From: UBA2160 sp964588665
Lineage (GTDB): Bacteria > Chloroflexota > Dehalococcoidia > Lucifugimonadales > UBA1123
Assembly: GCA_964588665.1 (NCBI GenBank)
Contig: CAZPQQ010000043.1
Location: 1-26,681 of the forward strand
DNA length: 26,681 nucleotides
Direction of reading: 5' to 3'
The translations under genes and the position numbers were made by a program. Each line of letters opens with the position of its first letter. Positions within the stretch are counted from its first letter, which is position 1. Under the pieces are notes generated by a model. The model was given only the letters and a program-made list of their open reading frames with translations. It was not told the DNA's origin and ran no database searches. Below, piece by piece: positions 7,330-15,329 of this stretch.

Positions 7330-8442
7330 ATGACGACTCAAACCGCCCAGGGACTACTGAAAGAGCACGTGCTAGATGCGGGGCTGTGCACGGTGTGCGG
7401 AGCATGCTCCGGCCTGTGCCCATACCTGAAGCCGTTCCAGGGACGAGTTGCCGTGGTGGATCGGTGCACGCTTCCCGAGAGCGAAGGCCGGTGCGTCGCC
7501 CATTGCCCGCGCACGGGCACGGACCTGGAGCAGCTTCACCAGGACCTGTTTGGCTCAACGTACTCGGCCGAACCCGTGGGCGCCGTTCGCAAAGTGCTCA
7601 TGACGCGCAGCAGCGACCCAGCCATCCGTGAGGCGGCCCAGTACGGAGGAACCGTCACCACTCTCGTACAGAACGCCTTGTCCAGCGGCATGGTCAAGCG
7701 AGCGATCTTAACGCGGACCGTGGACGGCAGACCCGTGGGCGTCAGCGTTTCCACGCCGGAAGAAGTGCTCGACAGCGCTGGGTCCAACTACTTGGCCGCA
7801 GCCACGCTCGCGGCGTTGAACCAGAGCAACGGCGGCGGCGCCACCCCGGTCGCGTTTGTCGGCACGCCGTGTCAGGTCATTGGGTTCCGCAAGGTTGCCG
7901 GCCTCGCCGCGTCGTCCAACGGGTCAGGCGAGCAGCCCGTCGTAATCGGCCTCTTGTGCACCTGGGCGTTGGGGCACTCCTTCCTCGACCTGTTGAAGGA
8001 GAAGGCGCCATCCGGCGAGATCGTGAAGACGGATGTCCCTCCGCCTCCCGCCCAGCAGTTCGACATCGAAACCACGGACGACAAGGTTTCGTTGCCGCTC
8101 GACGACGTCCGGCCGCACATCCTCGATGCGTGCGCCACCTGCCACGACATGACCGCGGAGCTGTCCGACATCTCCGTTGGCTCGGCAGAGGGCATATCCG
8201 GATGGAACACCGTTCTGGTGCGGACCGAGCGCGGCGAGAAGCTCCTCCAGCAGGCGGTGGACGCGGGCATCTTGGAGACTCAGAAGCTGCCCGAGGCAAG
8301 CCTAGAACATCTGAAAATGGCGTCGACGAACAAACGCACACGCGCGTTTCAACGGCTCTCGGAAAAGAGCGGCAATCCGGAAGATTTGGGCCACCTGCAA
8401 GTGACGACTCAGGCCGTCCATCGCGTTTTGGACCAGTCTTAG
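7330..8442 (+). CDS. FrhB/FdhB-family iron-sulfur flavoprotein (coenzyme F420 hydrogenase/dehydrogenase beta subunit type)
   Basis: A 370-residue protein matching the F420 hydrogenase beta-subunit family, whose members pass electrons between ferredoxin-type clusters, FAD and coenzyme F420 or a related carrier. A cysteine cluster CxxCxxCxxxCP lies at residues 20-31 (LCTVCGACSGLCPY). The N-terminal FrhB domain follows with YGGTVTTL and AGSNYLAA, then VAFVGTPCQVIGFRK. The C-terminal domain holds CATCHDMTAELSDISVG (Cys268, Cys271) and WNTVLVRTERGE. ATG 7330 is preceded by GAAGGG; an in-frame start at 7261 would add 23 unrelated residues. It is 27 bases upstream of the indolepyruvate oxidoreductase genes and so probably forms an electron-transfer partner for them. 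Carrier identity (F420, flavin or ferredoxin) is not decided by sequence. Confidence 0.88.
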   Translation: MTTQTAQGLLKEHVLDAGLCTVCGACSGLCPYLKPFQGRVAVVDRCTLPESEGRCVAHCPRTGTDLEQLHQDLFGSTYSAEPVGAVRKVLMTRSSDPAIREAAQYGGTVTTLVQNALSSGMVKRAILTRTVDGRPVGVSVSTPEEVLDSAGSNYLAAATLAALNQSNGGGATPVAFVGTPCQVIGFRKVAGLAASSNGSGEQPVVIGLLCTWALGHSFLDLLKEKAPSGEIVKTDVPPPPAQQFDIETTDDKVSLPLDDVRPHILDACATCHDMTAELSDISVGSAEGISGWNTVLVRTERGEKLLQQAVDAGILETQKLPEASLEHLKMASTNKRTRAFQRLSEKSGNPEDLGHLQVTTQAVHRVLDQS

Positions 8443-8469
8443 GTCTGAGAAAAGGGAAAGAGAGGAAGC

Positions 8470-10389
8470 ATGGTTTCACTGGCGAAGAGTCCAGCGGGCG
8501 CGACCGAGCTGCTGCTGGGAAACGAAGCGATAGCACGAGGGGCCTTGGAAGCGGGCGTCAAAGTCGCGGCCGCGTATCCGGGCACCCCTTCGAGCGAGAT
8601 CATCGAGACCCTCGCCAGACTGGCGAAGGAGAGCGAAATCTACGTCGAGTGGTCGGTCAACGAGAAGGTCGCCGCCGAGGTCGCATCGGCGGGCGCGTTC
8701 GCCGGAATGCGATCGCTGATCGCGATGAAGCACGAGGGACTGAACGTTGCGCTGGACTTCCTTGCGCACCTCAACCTCACCGAGCGAGTGAACGCCGGAT
8801 TCGTGGTCATCGTCGCCGACGACCCGCAGGCGTGGTCGAGCGCCTCAGAAAACGACTCACGCCACATCCCGCCGATGATTCATGCGCCGCTTCTCGAACC
8901 GTCCTCGCCTCAGCAAGCCAAGGACATGATGCGATATGCGTTCGACCTCTCGGAAGAGCTCGGGATGTTCGTCATGGTCAGGAGCTGCACCCGTCTCGGC
9001 CACGGCACTGGCAAGGTTGTCATGAGCGAAATGCCTGTAACCGAAGTGAAGCCGAGAGTGGAGATAGGGGCGCCGGTCAGGGCGCTCACGGCGCCGATGA
9101 GACACCTCGAAGCCCTCGACAAACTGGAACGGGCCAAGGAGATGTTCGAGGAGTCACCCTGGAACATATACGAAGGCCCCGACGAACCAGACTTGCTGTT
9201 GATTTGCACCGGCCCTTCGGCGCTGTACGCGCAGGAGGCGATGGAACTGCTAGACGTGGAAGAGACGATTGGCATCCTCTCGCTGGGCACGACCTACCCG
9301 CTCCCTTCACGACTGATCGAACACCACATCTCCCGCGCCAAACGATCGATGGTGCTGGAAGAGGTCGATCCGTTCGTCGAGGACCAGATCAAGAAGCTCG
9401 CGGCTGACAGGAACCTGCCGCCCTACGACGAACCCCTCTACGGCAAAGGCACCGGCCACATCTCCCCCGCCGGCGAGCTCAACCCCGACGAAGTGGTCAA
9501 AGGAATCGCTAGAGTGTTGCGCGCGGAGCGACTGCCCGACCGGGACGCCGGCTACTCCCGCCTCGCCGACCATCTGGTTGACGAGAGGACTGTCTCGCGC
9601 GGACTCGTCTGGTGTCCGGGATGTCCGCATCGCGGCACATTGTGGAGCGTCAAGAACGCGCTGAAGCTGGATGGACGCGACGGCTTCGTGACCGGCGACA
9701 TCGGATGCTACGGCATGGACGCCGGTTTCGGCGGCTACGGCAGCACCCAGGCGATGGCGTCGATGGGAACTGGCACCGGCGTGGCTTCCGGACTCGGCAA
9801 ACTGACTGGTTTTGGGTTCGACCAGCCTGTGATCTCCATCGCGGGCGACTCCACGTTCTTCCACGCCGTGATCCCCGCGCTGGTGAACGCCACCTACAAC
9901 CGCTCAAACTTTACGCTTGTGATAGTCGACAACAGCGCGACCGCGATGACTGGCTTCCAACCCCACGCGGGCGTCGGCAAGACGGCGATGGGAGACACCG
10001 TTCCGCAAGTGGACATCGAGAAGATATGCCGATCCCTGGACATTCCCGTCGAAGTGCTGGACCCATTCGATCTCGACGATGGCCAGAATGTACTGCTCGA
10101 CTACATTCAGCGCACGGAAGGCGTCAGGGTGCTCATCATGAAGCGAGAGTGCTTCCTGACGAGGCCGCGAGACGCCGATCCCGACTACAAAGTGACGATC
10201 GACAAAGACATATGTCTGGGCGACGCCTGTGGCTGCAATCGATACTGCACGAGGGCGTTTAAGTGCCCCGGCCTCTACGCCGACCCCGACACCGGTCGAG
10301 CCAACATCGACGAAGCGGTATGCGTCGGGTGCGGATTGTGCACGCAAATCTGCCCTGAAGGCGCGATCACAAAGGAGGCGTTTGCATGA
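8470..10389 (+). CDS. iorA: Indolepyruvate ferredoxin oxidoreductase, alpha subunit
   Basis: A 639-residue thiamine-diphosphate enzyme subunit that oxidatively decarboxylates aryl-pyruvates (for example indolepyruvate) to aryl-acetyl-CoA with reduction of ferredoxin. The N-terminal pyrimidine-binding domain shows LLLGNEAIARGALEAG, AYPGTPSSEI and VNEKVAAEVASAGAF. A CPGCPHR motif starts at Cys382. The diphosphate-binding segment has GDST at 459-462, then NFTLVIVDNSATAMTGFQPH. The C-terminus is a ferredoxin domain: a first cysteine group from Cys582 (CLGDACGCNRYC, then FKCP), longer than the usual CxxCxxC, and CVGCGLCTQICP (Cys618, 621, 624, 628). The ribosome-binding site AGAGG is well placed. 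Its stop overlaps the iorB start. Family assignment is firm; the true 2-oxoacid is unknown. Confidence 0.95.
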   Translation: MVSLAKSPAGATELLLGNEAIARGALEAGVKVAAAYPGTPSSEIIETLARLAKESEIYVEWSVNEKVAAEVASAGAFAGMRSLIAMKHEGLNVALDFLAHLNLTERVNAGFVVIVADDPQAWSSASENDSRHIPPMIHAPLLEPSSPQQAKDMMRYAFDLSEELGMFVMVRSCTRLGHGTGKVVMSEMPVTEVKPRVEIGAPVRALTAPMRHLEALDKLERAKEMFEESPWNIYEGPDEPDLLLICTGPSALYAQEAMELLDVEETIGILSLGTTYPLPSRLIEHHISRAKRSMVLEEVDPFVEDQIKKLAADRNLPPYDEPLYGKGTGHISPAGELNPDEVVKGIARVLRAERLPDRDAGYSRLADHLVDERTVSRGLVWCPGCPHRGTLWSVKNALKLDGRDGFVTGDIGCYGMDAGFGGYGSTQAMASMGTGTGVASGLGKLTGFGFDQPVISIAGDSTFFHAVIPALVNATYNRSNFTLVIVDNSATAMTGFQPHAGVGKTAMGDTVPQVDIEKICRSLDIPVEVLDPFDLDDGQNVLLDYIQRTEGVRVLIMKRECFLTRPRDADPDYKVTIDKDICLGDACGCNRYCTRAFKCPGLYADPDTGRANIDEAVCVGCGLCTQICPEGAITKEAFA

Positions 10390-11015
10390 GCAACTCGAAC
10401 GGCCAGCCTGACCCTTGCAACATCATCGTCTCCGGCGTCGGCGGACAAGGAAACGTGTTGGCGTCGCGATTGATCGGGCGCGCGATGGTCAAGTTCGACT
10501 ACCACGTGTCCATCGGCGAGACTTACGGCGCCTCCCAGCGCGGCGGCACGGTGATGAGCCACGTGCGCTTTTCGTCCAAACACGCCTACGGGCCTTTGAT
10601 CCCAAAGGGCCGGGCAAACACCGTCATCGGACTGGAGCCCATGGAGACGCTTCGCATCCTGAAGGACTACGGCAACCCGGACGTGTCGGTCATCGTCAAC
10701 ACTCGCCCCATAACGCCGGTGAGCGTCAACCTTGGCGACGGCCGCTACCCGGACGCCGATGAACTGAAAGACGCCATCGGGCAGCTCTCTAAGCGCTCAT
10801 GGCTGATCCCGGCCACGGAGATCGCTCTGGAGATCGGCACACCAGTCGTCGCCAACGTCGTCCTGCTGGGAACGCTGGTCGGCGCCGGGCTGATCCCGAT
10901 CACGCCGGATGACTTCGAGCAAGTGCTGCGAGACAACGTTCCCGAGCGCCGTCTGGACCGCAACCTGGAAGCGTTCCAGGTGGGTCTCGCGGGAGTTCAA
11001 ACCTACGCCGCCTGA
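10386..11015 (+). CDS. iorB: Indolepyruvate oxidoreductase, beta subunit
   Basis: A 209-residue gamma-type domain protein of the 2-oxoacid oxidoreductase family, the partner of IorA. The N-terminal glycine motif SGVGGQGNVLASRLIGRA (16-33) and the ETYGASQRGGTVMSHVR segment are typical. Length matches stand-alone IorB proteins. Its ATG overlaps the iorA stop codon in an ATGA, so the two are translationally coupled and probably made in equal amounts. The pair acts in the cytoplasm as a heterodimer or dimer of heterodimers. A 182-base gap without a gene follows before the GH88-like gene. Confidence 0.94.
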   Translation: MSNSNGQPDPCNIIVSGVGGQGNVLASRLIGRAMVKFDYHVSIGETYGASQRGGTVMSHVRFSSKHAYGPLIPKGRANTVIGLEPMETLRILKDYGNPDVSVIVNTRPITPVSVNLGDGRYPDADELKDAIGQLSKRSWLIPATEIALEIGTPVVANVVLLGTLVGAGLIPITPDDFEQVLRDNVPERRLDRNLEAFQVGLAGVQTYAA

Positions 11016-11197
11016 TCGCGCCGCACGTGTGGCCGCGGAATCCTAATGCCGAGCATCGTATCGATCCGGTTCGCCGTTCAGGTCGTCGTCAAATTAGTGC
11101 CTGCCGGTAACCGTGTTGCGCCCCGATATAGTAGAATCCAGCCTTGACCAGACGGCTGACCACATCTGAGACAGGGTATGCAACGAAGGAGTCGGAT

Positions 11198-12364
11198 ATG
11201 CAGTTGTCCAGTGAATTCAGACAGACCCTCGAACGCGGCATGGACCGCCTGTCGTGGGGCGCAGAGGCCATCGCGAAGAGCATCCCTCCGGTTCAGGAAG
11301 GCAAGTACCTCAACCTGAACTTCAGCAACGGCACATACGTCGTCGAAGAGGACCGAGGGTACTGGGCCGGATACCTCGCGGGCAGGCTCTGGATGATGTA
11401 CGACTACTACGGTTGGGAGAGCTTCGGGCAAGCCGCGGCGCTCGTGACCCGCTGGTGCGCGCCGATCATGAAAGAAGCCAACGTCAACACGGGCTTCGTC
11501 ACCCAGTATGCTCCGACCATCGGGTACGAGCTCACCGGCGAAGCGTGGCTGAAGGAGATGGCGCTCGAGGGCTGCGAGGCCTTCGCCAAGACCTACAATC
11601 CGGAGCTTGGCATCTTCATGATGTGGCCGCCCACCGAGCCGAAACCCGAAAACTACGGCCCTTTCGGTCGAAACTTCGCCGACTGGGAGACCTTCATCGA
11701 CGAGTCGTCGTGCGGCAGCCCTCTGTGGTGGGCGAGGCGCTTCCAGCCCGAATACGGCGAGTGGATGGTATCGCACCAGGAGGGCATGAGCACTCTGGGA
11801 GTCATCCAACCCAACGGCCGCTCGCACCACATGCTGGGGTTGGACCCTGCGACCAAAAAGCCGCTGGGCTTCCACACGATGCAGGGCTACGACAACACCA
11901 CGCATTGGACGCGAAGCCAGGGATGGGCAATGAACTCCAGCATCTTCGCCTACGAGGCCACCGGCGACGAGCAGTTCCTCGATGCCGCCATCAAAGTAAC
12001 CGACTACTACCTGAACGACATGATCAAAGACGGCGGCCCGGTGCCGTTCTACGACATTCTCGACCCTCGAATTCCCGATGTTCCCCGAGACACCTGCACC
12101 GTCGCGCTCGCCGCCAACTGCATGATCCGGTTGATCGAAGAAAAGCCGGAGTTGCAGGAAAAGTACGGCGACTACGTGGAAGCGGGCCTCACGGAGCTGT
12201 TCGACAATCACGTTACGCCGGCGGGAACGCTGTTGCACGGCAGTTGGGGCAACATCCGAGGCTTGACCGAATCCGTCATGCCCTACGGCGGCCTATACCT
12301 GACCGAGGCGGTCTACAGGCTCCTGAAGCCCGGAAACGACATTTGGGGCACGAGACCGGCGTAG
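11198..12364 (+). CDS. Glycoside hydrolase family 88-like protein (unsaturated glucuronyl hydrolase)
   Basis: A 388-residue (alpha/alpha)6-barrel protein of the GH88/GH105 type, whose members remove 4,5-unsaturated uronic acid from oligosaccharides left by polysaccharide lyases. Diagnostic segments are GYWAGYLAGRLWMMYDYYG, TFIDESSCGSPLWW (Asp168 probably equals the second catalytic acid), MQGYDNTTHWTRSQGWAMNSS, and PRDTCTVALAANCMIRL near the C-terminus. Where family members usually have HDxGF with a key aspartate, this protein reads VNTGF, placing Asn97 at that position. No signal peptide is visible, so the protein is probably cytoplasmic. ATG 11198 has AAGGAG six bases upstream. No lyase or sugar transporter gene is nearby, so the substrate is open. 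Confidence 0.85.
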   Translation: MQLSSEFRQTLERGMDRLSWGAEAIAKSIPPVQEGKYLNLNFSNGTYVVEEDRGYWAGYLAGRLWMMYDYYGWESFGQAAALVTRWCAPIMKEANVNTGFVTQYAPTIGYELTGEAWLKEMALEGCEAFAKTYNPELGIFMMWPPTEPKPENYGPFGRNFADWETFIDESSCGSPLWWARRFQPEYGEWMVSHQEGMSTLGVIQPNGRSHHMLGLDPATKKPLGFHTMQGYDNTTHWTRSQGWAMNSSIFAYEATGDEQFLDAAIKVTDYYLNDMIKDGGPVPFYDILDPRIPDVPRDTCTVALAANCMIRLIEEKPELQEKYGDYVEAGLTELFDNHVTPAGTLLHGSWGNIRGLTESVMPYGGLYLTEAVYRLLKPGNDIWGTRPA

Positions 12365-12415
12365 AGCGAGGCAGCAGAGCCGCCGCCGGATGGCGCGACT
12401 ATATCCGGGTATGCC

Positions 12416-12550
12416 GTAGGGGAGGGTTTCAAACCCTCCCGCCGCCTCGCATGGAGAATCGTCGCGGCGACGCCGGTGAACACGTCGTACCCGCGCGGGA
12501 ACGGCCGATATCCTCGAAACCTGCCGGGAGGGTTTGAAACCCTCCCCTAC
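12416..12550. mobile_element. MITE-like element, copy 1
   Basis: A 135-base element bounded by perfect 25-base terminal inverted repeats that begin GTAGGGGAGGG and contain their own palindrome (arms GGGAGGGTTT and AAACCCTCCC at 12420-12440 and 12526-12546). The interior of about 85 bases is non-coding and contains no transposase. A nearly identical copy lies 254 bases downstream in the same orientation. Sequence similarity between the copies extends slightly outside the element, from 12411 to about 12597, so the duplicated unit is larger than the inverted-repeat element. Confidence 0.7.
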
Positions 12551-12669
12551 CAACTTCTGCCTGGCGCTCGTGTTTCTACACGGCGCTCGGCCACCGTCAC
12601 TGAGCCAAGCAGATCGGGCTTCCGAATCGCCGCGACTTCCAAGCAACGGCTCCTGTATCACGGCATGCC

Positions 12670-12804
12670 GTAGGGGAGGGTTTCAAACCCTCCCGCCGCC
12701 TCGCATGGAGAAACGTCACGGCGGCGCCGGTGAGCACGTCGTATCCGCGCGGCAGCGGCCTATATCCTCGAAACCTGCCGGGAGGGTTTGAAACCCTCCC
12801 CCAC
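12670..12804. mobile_element. MITE-like element, copy 2
   Basis: Second 135-base copy of the element at 12416-12550, with the same terminal repeats except for one base change near the right end (CCAC instead of CTAC). Inner palindromes lie at 12674-12694 and 12780-12800. The wider duplicated unit spans 12665-12852. The two copies differ by scattered substitutions in the interior, so the duplication is not brand new. No gene is seen anywhere in 12365-12995. Confidence 0.7.
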
Positions 12805-12995
12805 CAACTTCTGCCTGGCGTTCGTGTTTCAGACACGGTGCCCCGCCACCGTTAATTTCTCCGGCATAGACCGCCGCGCGGAGCAAATCACCGATACCCC
12901 GGCCAATGTGACACGTTCAACGCAATGCCGCGTTCCGGTTTTGGCCTCCTCAGGGATTATAGTATGTAGAGAAAGTCAATCGGAGTGCATGTTAG

Positions 12996-13496
12996 TTGGA
13001 CGAAGCTTGGGTCATAGATCAGGTCGGCGCGGGCAAGACCGATGTGTTCGGCCAGATCGTCGAGCAGTACCAGGCGCCGACTTATCGCCATCTGCTGCGC
13101 ATGACCGGAGACCGGGAAGTCGCCCACGACCTGACTCAGGACACGTTCCTCAAGGCCTACCAGAGCATCCTCAAAACTGAGTCCGACCTGTCGCTCAAGG
13201 CGTGGCTCTACCGCATCGCAACCAACAACGCCCTGAAGCATCACCGCCGTCGGCGCATCCTTGCGTTCGTTCCTTTTCGTGGCGCCGAGGAGCCGCCCGC
13301 CACGCGGCCCGTATCAAGCATGGACGAGAAGATAGCCGTCGAAGACGCACTGCTCCGGGTGCCTCCTGAGCGCCGGGTGTGCTTGGTTTTCCACTTTGTC
13401 GACGGCCTCAAGTATCGGGAGATCGCCGAGATCGTCGGCGCCAACGAAGATGCAATCGGAAAGCGCGTAGCGAAGGGACGCAAAGAGTTCCGCTAG
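12996..13496 (+). CDS. ECF-type RNA polymerase sigma factor
   Basis: A 166-residue extracytoplasmic-function sigma factor. Region 2 is visible as FGQIVEQYQAPTYRHLLRMTGDREVAHDLTQDTF and LKAWLYRIATNNALKHHRRRR, the core-binding and -10 recognising part. Region 4 follows a short linker as RVPPERRVCLVFHFVDGLKYREIAEIVGANEDAIGKRVAKGRKEFR, a helix-turn-helix for the -35 element. The start is a TTG: the codon just before it is an in-frame TAG, and no ATG exists earlier in this frame or before region 2. GGAG lies about ten bases upstream. It sits 32 bases before a zinc-finger anti-sigma gene, the normal arrangement, and probably drives the envelope/export genes that follow. It ends with TAG. Confidence 0.93.
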   Translation: MDEAWVIDQVGAGKTDVFGQIVEQYQAPTYRHLLRMTGDREVAHDLTQDTFLKAYQSILKTESDLSLKAWLYRIATNNALKHHRRRRILAFVPFRGAEEPPATRPVSSMDEKIAVEDALLRVPPERRVCLVFHFVDGLKYREIAEIVGANEDAIGKRVAKGRKEFR

Positions 13497-13528
13497 GCGT
13501 ACGGCTCCAAGAACGGAGGCGACATTCA

Positions 13529-14344
13529 ATGAACCACTCGGATATGGAGCCGCTGCTGTCGCCCTATGCCGACGGTGAGCTCAATCGAACTCAACGCGAA
13601 TTCGTCGAGCGTCACGTGGTCGGGTGCGCTGAATGTCGAACGACGCTGGACGAATACGAACAGGACCGACGCCAGCTCGCCTCGCTGCGATCCACTGCCC
13701 TGCCATCGGACCTCAAGCAGGCTGCAATGTCTCGGATTGAAGCGAACCAGGGGTTGAACGAATTGATCTCAGGCCGGAAACCGCCTGCCATGATTCGCGC
13801 GGGGCTCATCGTCGCCGGGGCGGTAATCGTCGCGATGGCGATTGGAATCCTGCAATTTTGGGGCGCCGGGACCATCGAAAGGGCCGAGGCCGCAACTGCC
13901 GCCTTGCAATCCTACCGTGCGGTCGAATCCATGACCATCGACAAATTCGGCGATGCCTACGTCTCAAACATGGAGGTCGAAGTCTCGCGGCCAGACGGGT
14001 TCCGAGTCGTCGCCAAGAAAGACGGACGCACGGTCGAGCTCATCGGCATCGGCGAAGACCGGTACGTGCGCGGAATCGACGAAGCACGCGCCTACAACTA
14101 TGCCGCGACCGGACTGGGCAGCTTCCTCGACGCGGTGACCGGTCCGAACCAGTCGTACGACGCCGCTGGTTTGGCTGCCGACAAGAACAGCGCGCTCGAC
14201 GTCCTCAAGTCTTTGCAGGACACGACGCAGTTGCCCGACGAGATATTCGATGGCGTCAAGACTCTGCGCTACCAGGGAAAGATGGACTGGGCCAAAGTCG
14301 GCCGGGAGTCGATCGAAAAGAAACGGTCCACGATCGCCCTTTAG
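13529..14344 (+). CDS. Zinc-finger anti-sigma factor, truncated by an in-frame TAG
   Basis: A membrane anti-sigma factor expected to bind the sigma factor encoded just upstream. The N-terminal zf-HC2 domain has His29-x3-Cys33-x2-Cys36 (RHVVGCAEC). One membrane helix follows at about 89-111 (MIRAGLIVAGAVIVAMAIG), then an extracytoplasmic domain resembling LolA/RseB/LppX-type lipid or stress-signal binding folds. GGAGG precedes the ATG. The frame stops at TAG 14342-14344 (codon 272), but the same frame continues through IDKENYNLRQAKVEL, typical of this domain, where relatives usually have a tryptophan. So a TGG to TAG change probably truncated the sensor domain by 82 residues. The cytoplasmic sigma-binding part and membrane anchor remain intact, so some function may survive. 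Confidence 0.88.
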   Translation: MNHSDMEPLLSPYADGELNRTQREFVERHVVGCAECRTTLDEYEQDRRQLASLRSTALPSDLKQAAMSRIEANQGLNELISGRKPPAMIRAGLIVAGAVIVAMAIGILQFWGAGTIERAEAATAALQSYRAVESMTIDKFGDAYVSNMEVEVSRPDGFRVVAKKDGRTVELIGIGEDRYVRGIDEARAYNYAATGLGSFLDAVTGPNQSYDAAGLAADKNSALDVLKSLQDTTQLPDEIFDGVKTLRYQGKMDWAKVGRESIEKKRSTIAL

Positions 14345-14590
14345 ATCGACAAAGAGAACTACAACCTCCGACAGGCCAAGGTTGAACTCAGCGTGTTTCA
14401 CGACAATCCGAAAGACTCGACGGCCGGCTGGATTACGATCACAAACATCGTAAAGTACTTCGACTTCAACGATCAGATCGAAATCGGACCGCCTGTGACG
14501 TCTTCAGGCGAATTCGAGTCCGGCTGGAGCCTGGTGGCGGACGATGCGTTGCAACTCAAAAAGGGAGAGGCGAAATCCAAAACCAGGTAG
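14345..14590 (+). pseudogene. Cut-off 3' end of the anti-sigma sensor domain
   Basis: This stretch continues the anti-sigma frame directly after TAG 14342-14344 and stays open for 81 codons to a TAG at 14588-14590. It encodes IDKENYNLRQAKVELSVF, FDFNDQIEIGPP and a lysine-rich tail, which looks like the last strands of the same extracytoplasmic domain. A GTG at 14393 could in principle start it, but there is no good ribosome-binding site and the product would be a fragment. Confidence 0.75.
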
Positions 14591-14657
14591 GCGCGATGAG
14601 TCGACACCGACGTTGGCGCCCCCAAGATTTGGACTCACTTGAACAAGATTGGACCTT

Positions 14658-15143
14658 ATGCAAATCAACAATCGATTGAGCCTCGGACTCGTTTGCCTCT
14701 TGTTCGTATTTGCCCTGGCAGCATGCGGGGACTCGAACCGCGACGACGACGGGGTCGCGCAGATTCCGGAGCCTGAAGCAACCGCCGCCCCGAGCGAGCG
14801 TTCGGCGCCTGTGGGAACGGTCGCCGTTGCGCCCGAACTGACCGACGAGGAAATAGCCACCTTGTTCACTGAGTGCCTGCGAACGAATGGGATGGCCGTT
14901 GTTGATCCGATTTTGAACGCCGACGGATCCGTCGACACCTTGGCGCTCAGACAGAGCATCGGTCAGAACGCGGACGGCGAGGCTGTCGCAACATGCCTGC
15001 CTCTACTTCAAAGCGCTACATTCAGCCAACGACGGCTGCCAGAAGACCCCGTGGAGCTCAGGGACAATATCTTGGAGTTCGCCCAGTGCCTCCGCGACAA
15101 GGGGTACGACGTTCCTGACCCTGACTTATCGGACAATCCCTGA
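14658..15143 (+). CDS. Small lipoprotein, copy 1 (repeated ECLR/QCLR motif)
   Basis: A 161-residue predicted lipoprotein: signal peptide MQINNRLSLGLVCLLFVFAL, then lipobox AAC with Cys23 as the lipidated residue. The mature part has ELTDEEIATLFTECLRTNGM and, later, DNILEFAQCLRDKGYDVPDPDL, two related segments. Proteins with such CLR-x-G-x-VPDPD segments are often found beside MacAB-like exporters in Actinobacteria and Chloroflexota; their role is unknown to me. The frame stops at TGA 15141, but stays open afterwards for 31 more codons (through AAARTQEDAATCNERAF) to 15239, and the broken downstream paralogue has a similar tail, so the C-terminus may be shortened. A TTG at 14649 is an alternative start. 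No clear ribosome-binding site is visible. Confidence 0.8.
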   Translation: MQINNRLSLGLVCLLFVFALAACGDSNRDDDGVAQIPEPEATAAPSERSAPVGTVAVAPELTDEEIATLFTECLRTNGMAVVDPILNADGSVDTLALRQSIGQNADGEAVATCLPLLQSATFSQRRLPEDPVELRDNILEFAQCLRDKGYDVPDPDLSDNP

Positions 15144-15329
15144 GCGGCGCTGAGGCCAATGGTCGCGGCCCTCGACGGAGCGGCCGCCAGGACGCAAGAG
15201 GACGCCGCAACCTGCAACGAACGCGCCTTTGAACGATAGCTTGGTAGGCCGCCGATGACGAAAAAACTAACCGCTCGCCTTCGCTGTCGCGATGTTGCGG
15301 GGCCACGCACGCGCTCGACAGGAGATGCG

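Noticed and set aside
7869..9407. Long plus-strand open frame of 512 codons overlapping FrhB and IorA
   Set aside because: Arginine-rich, no family motifs; a GC-rich shadow of the two real genes in another frame.
11078..12238. Long minus-strand open frame of 386 codons opposite the GH88-like gene
   Set aside because: Antisense shadow; the plus-strand frame has clear GH88 motifs and a ribosome-binding site.
12411..12852. Repeats with palindromes as a CRISPR array
   Set aside because: Only two long units, unequal spacing between the four palindromes, and similar rather than unique sequence between them.
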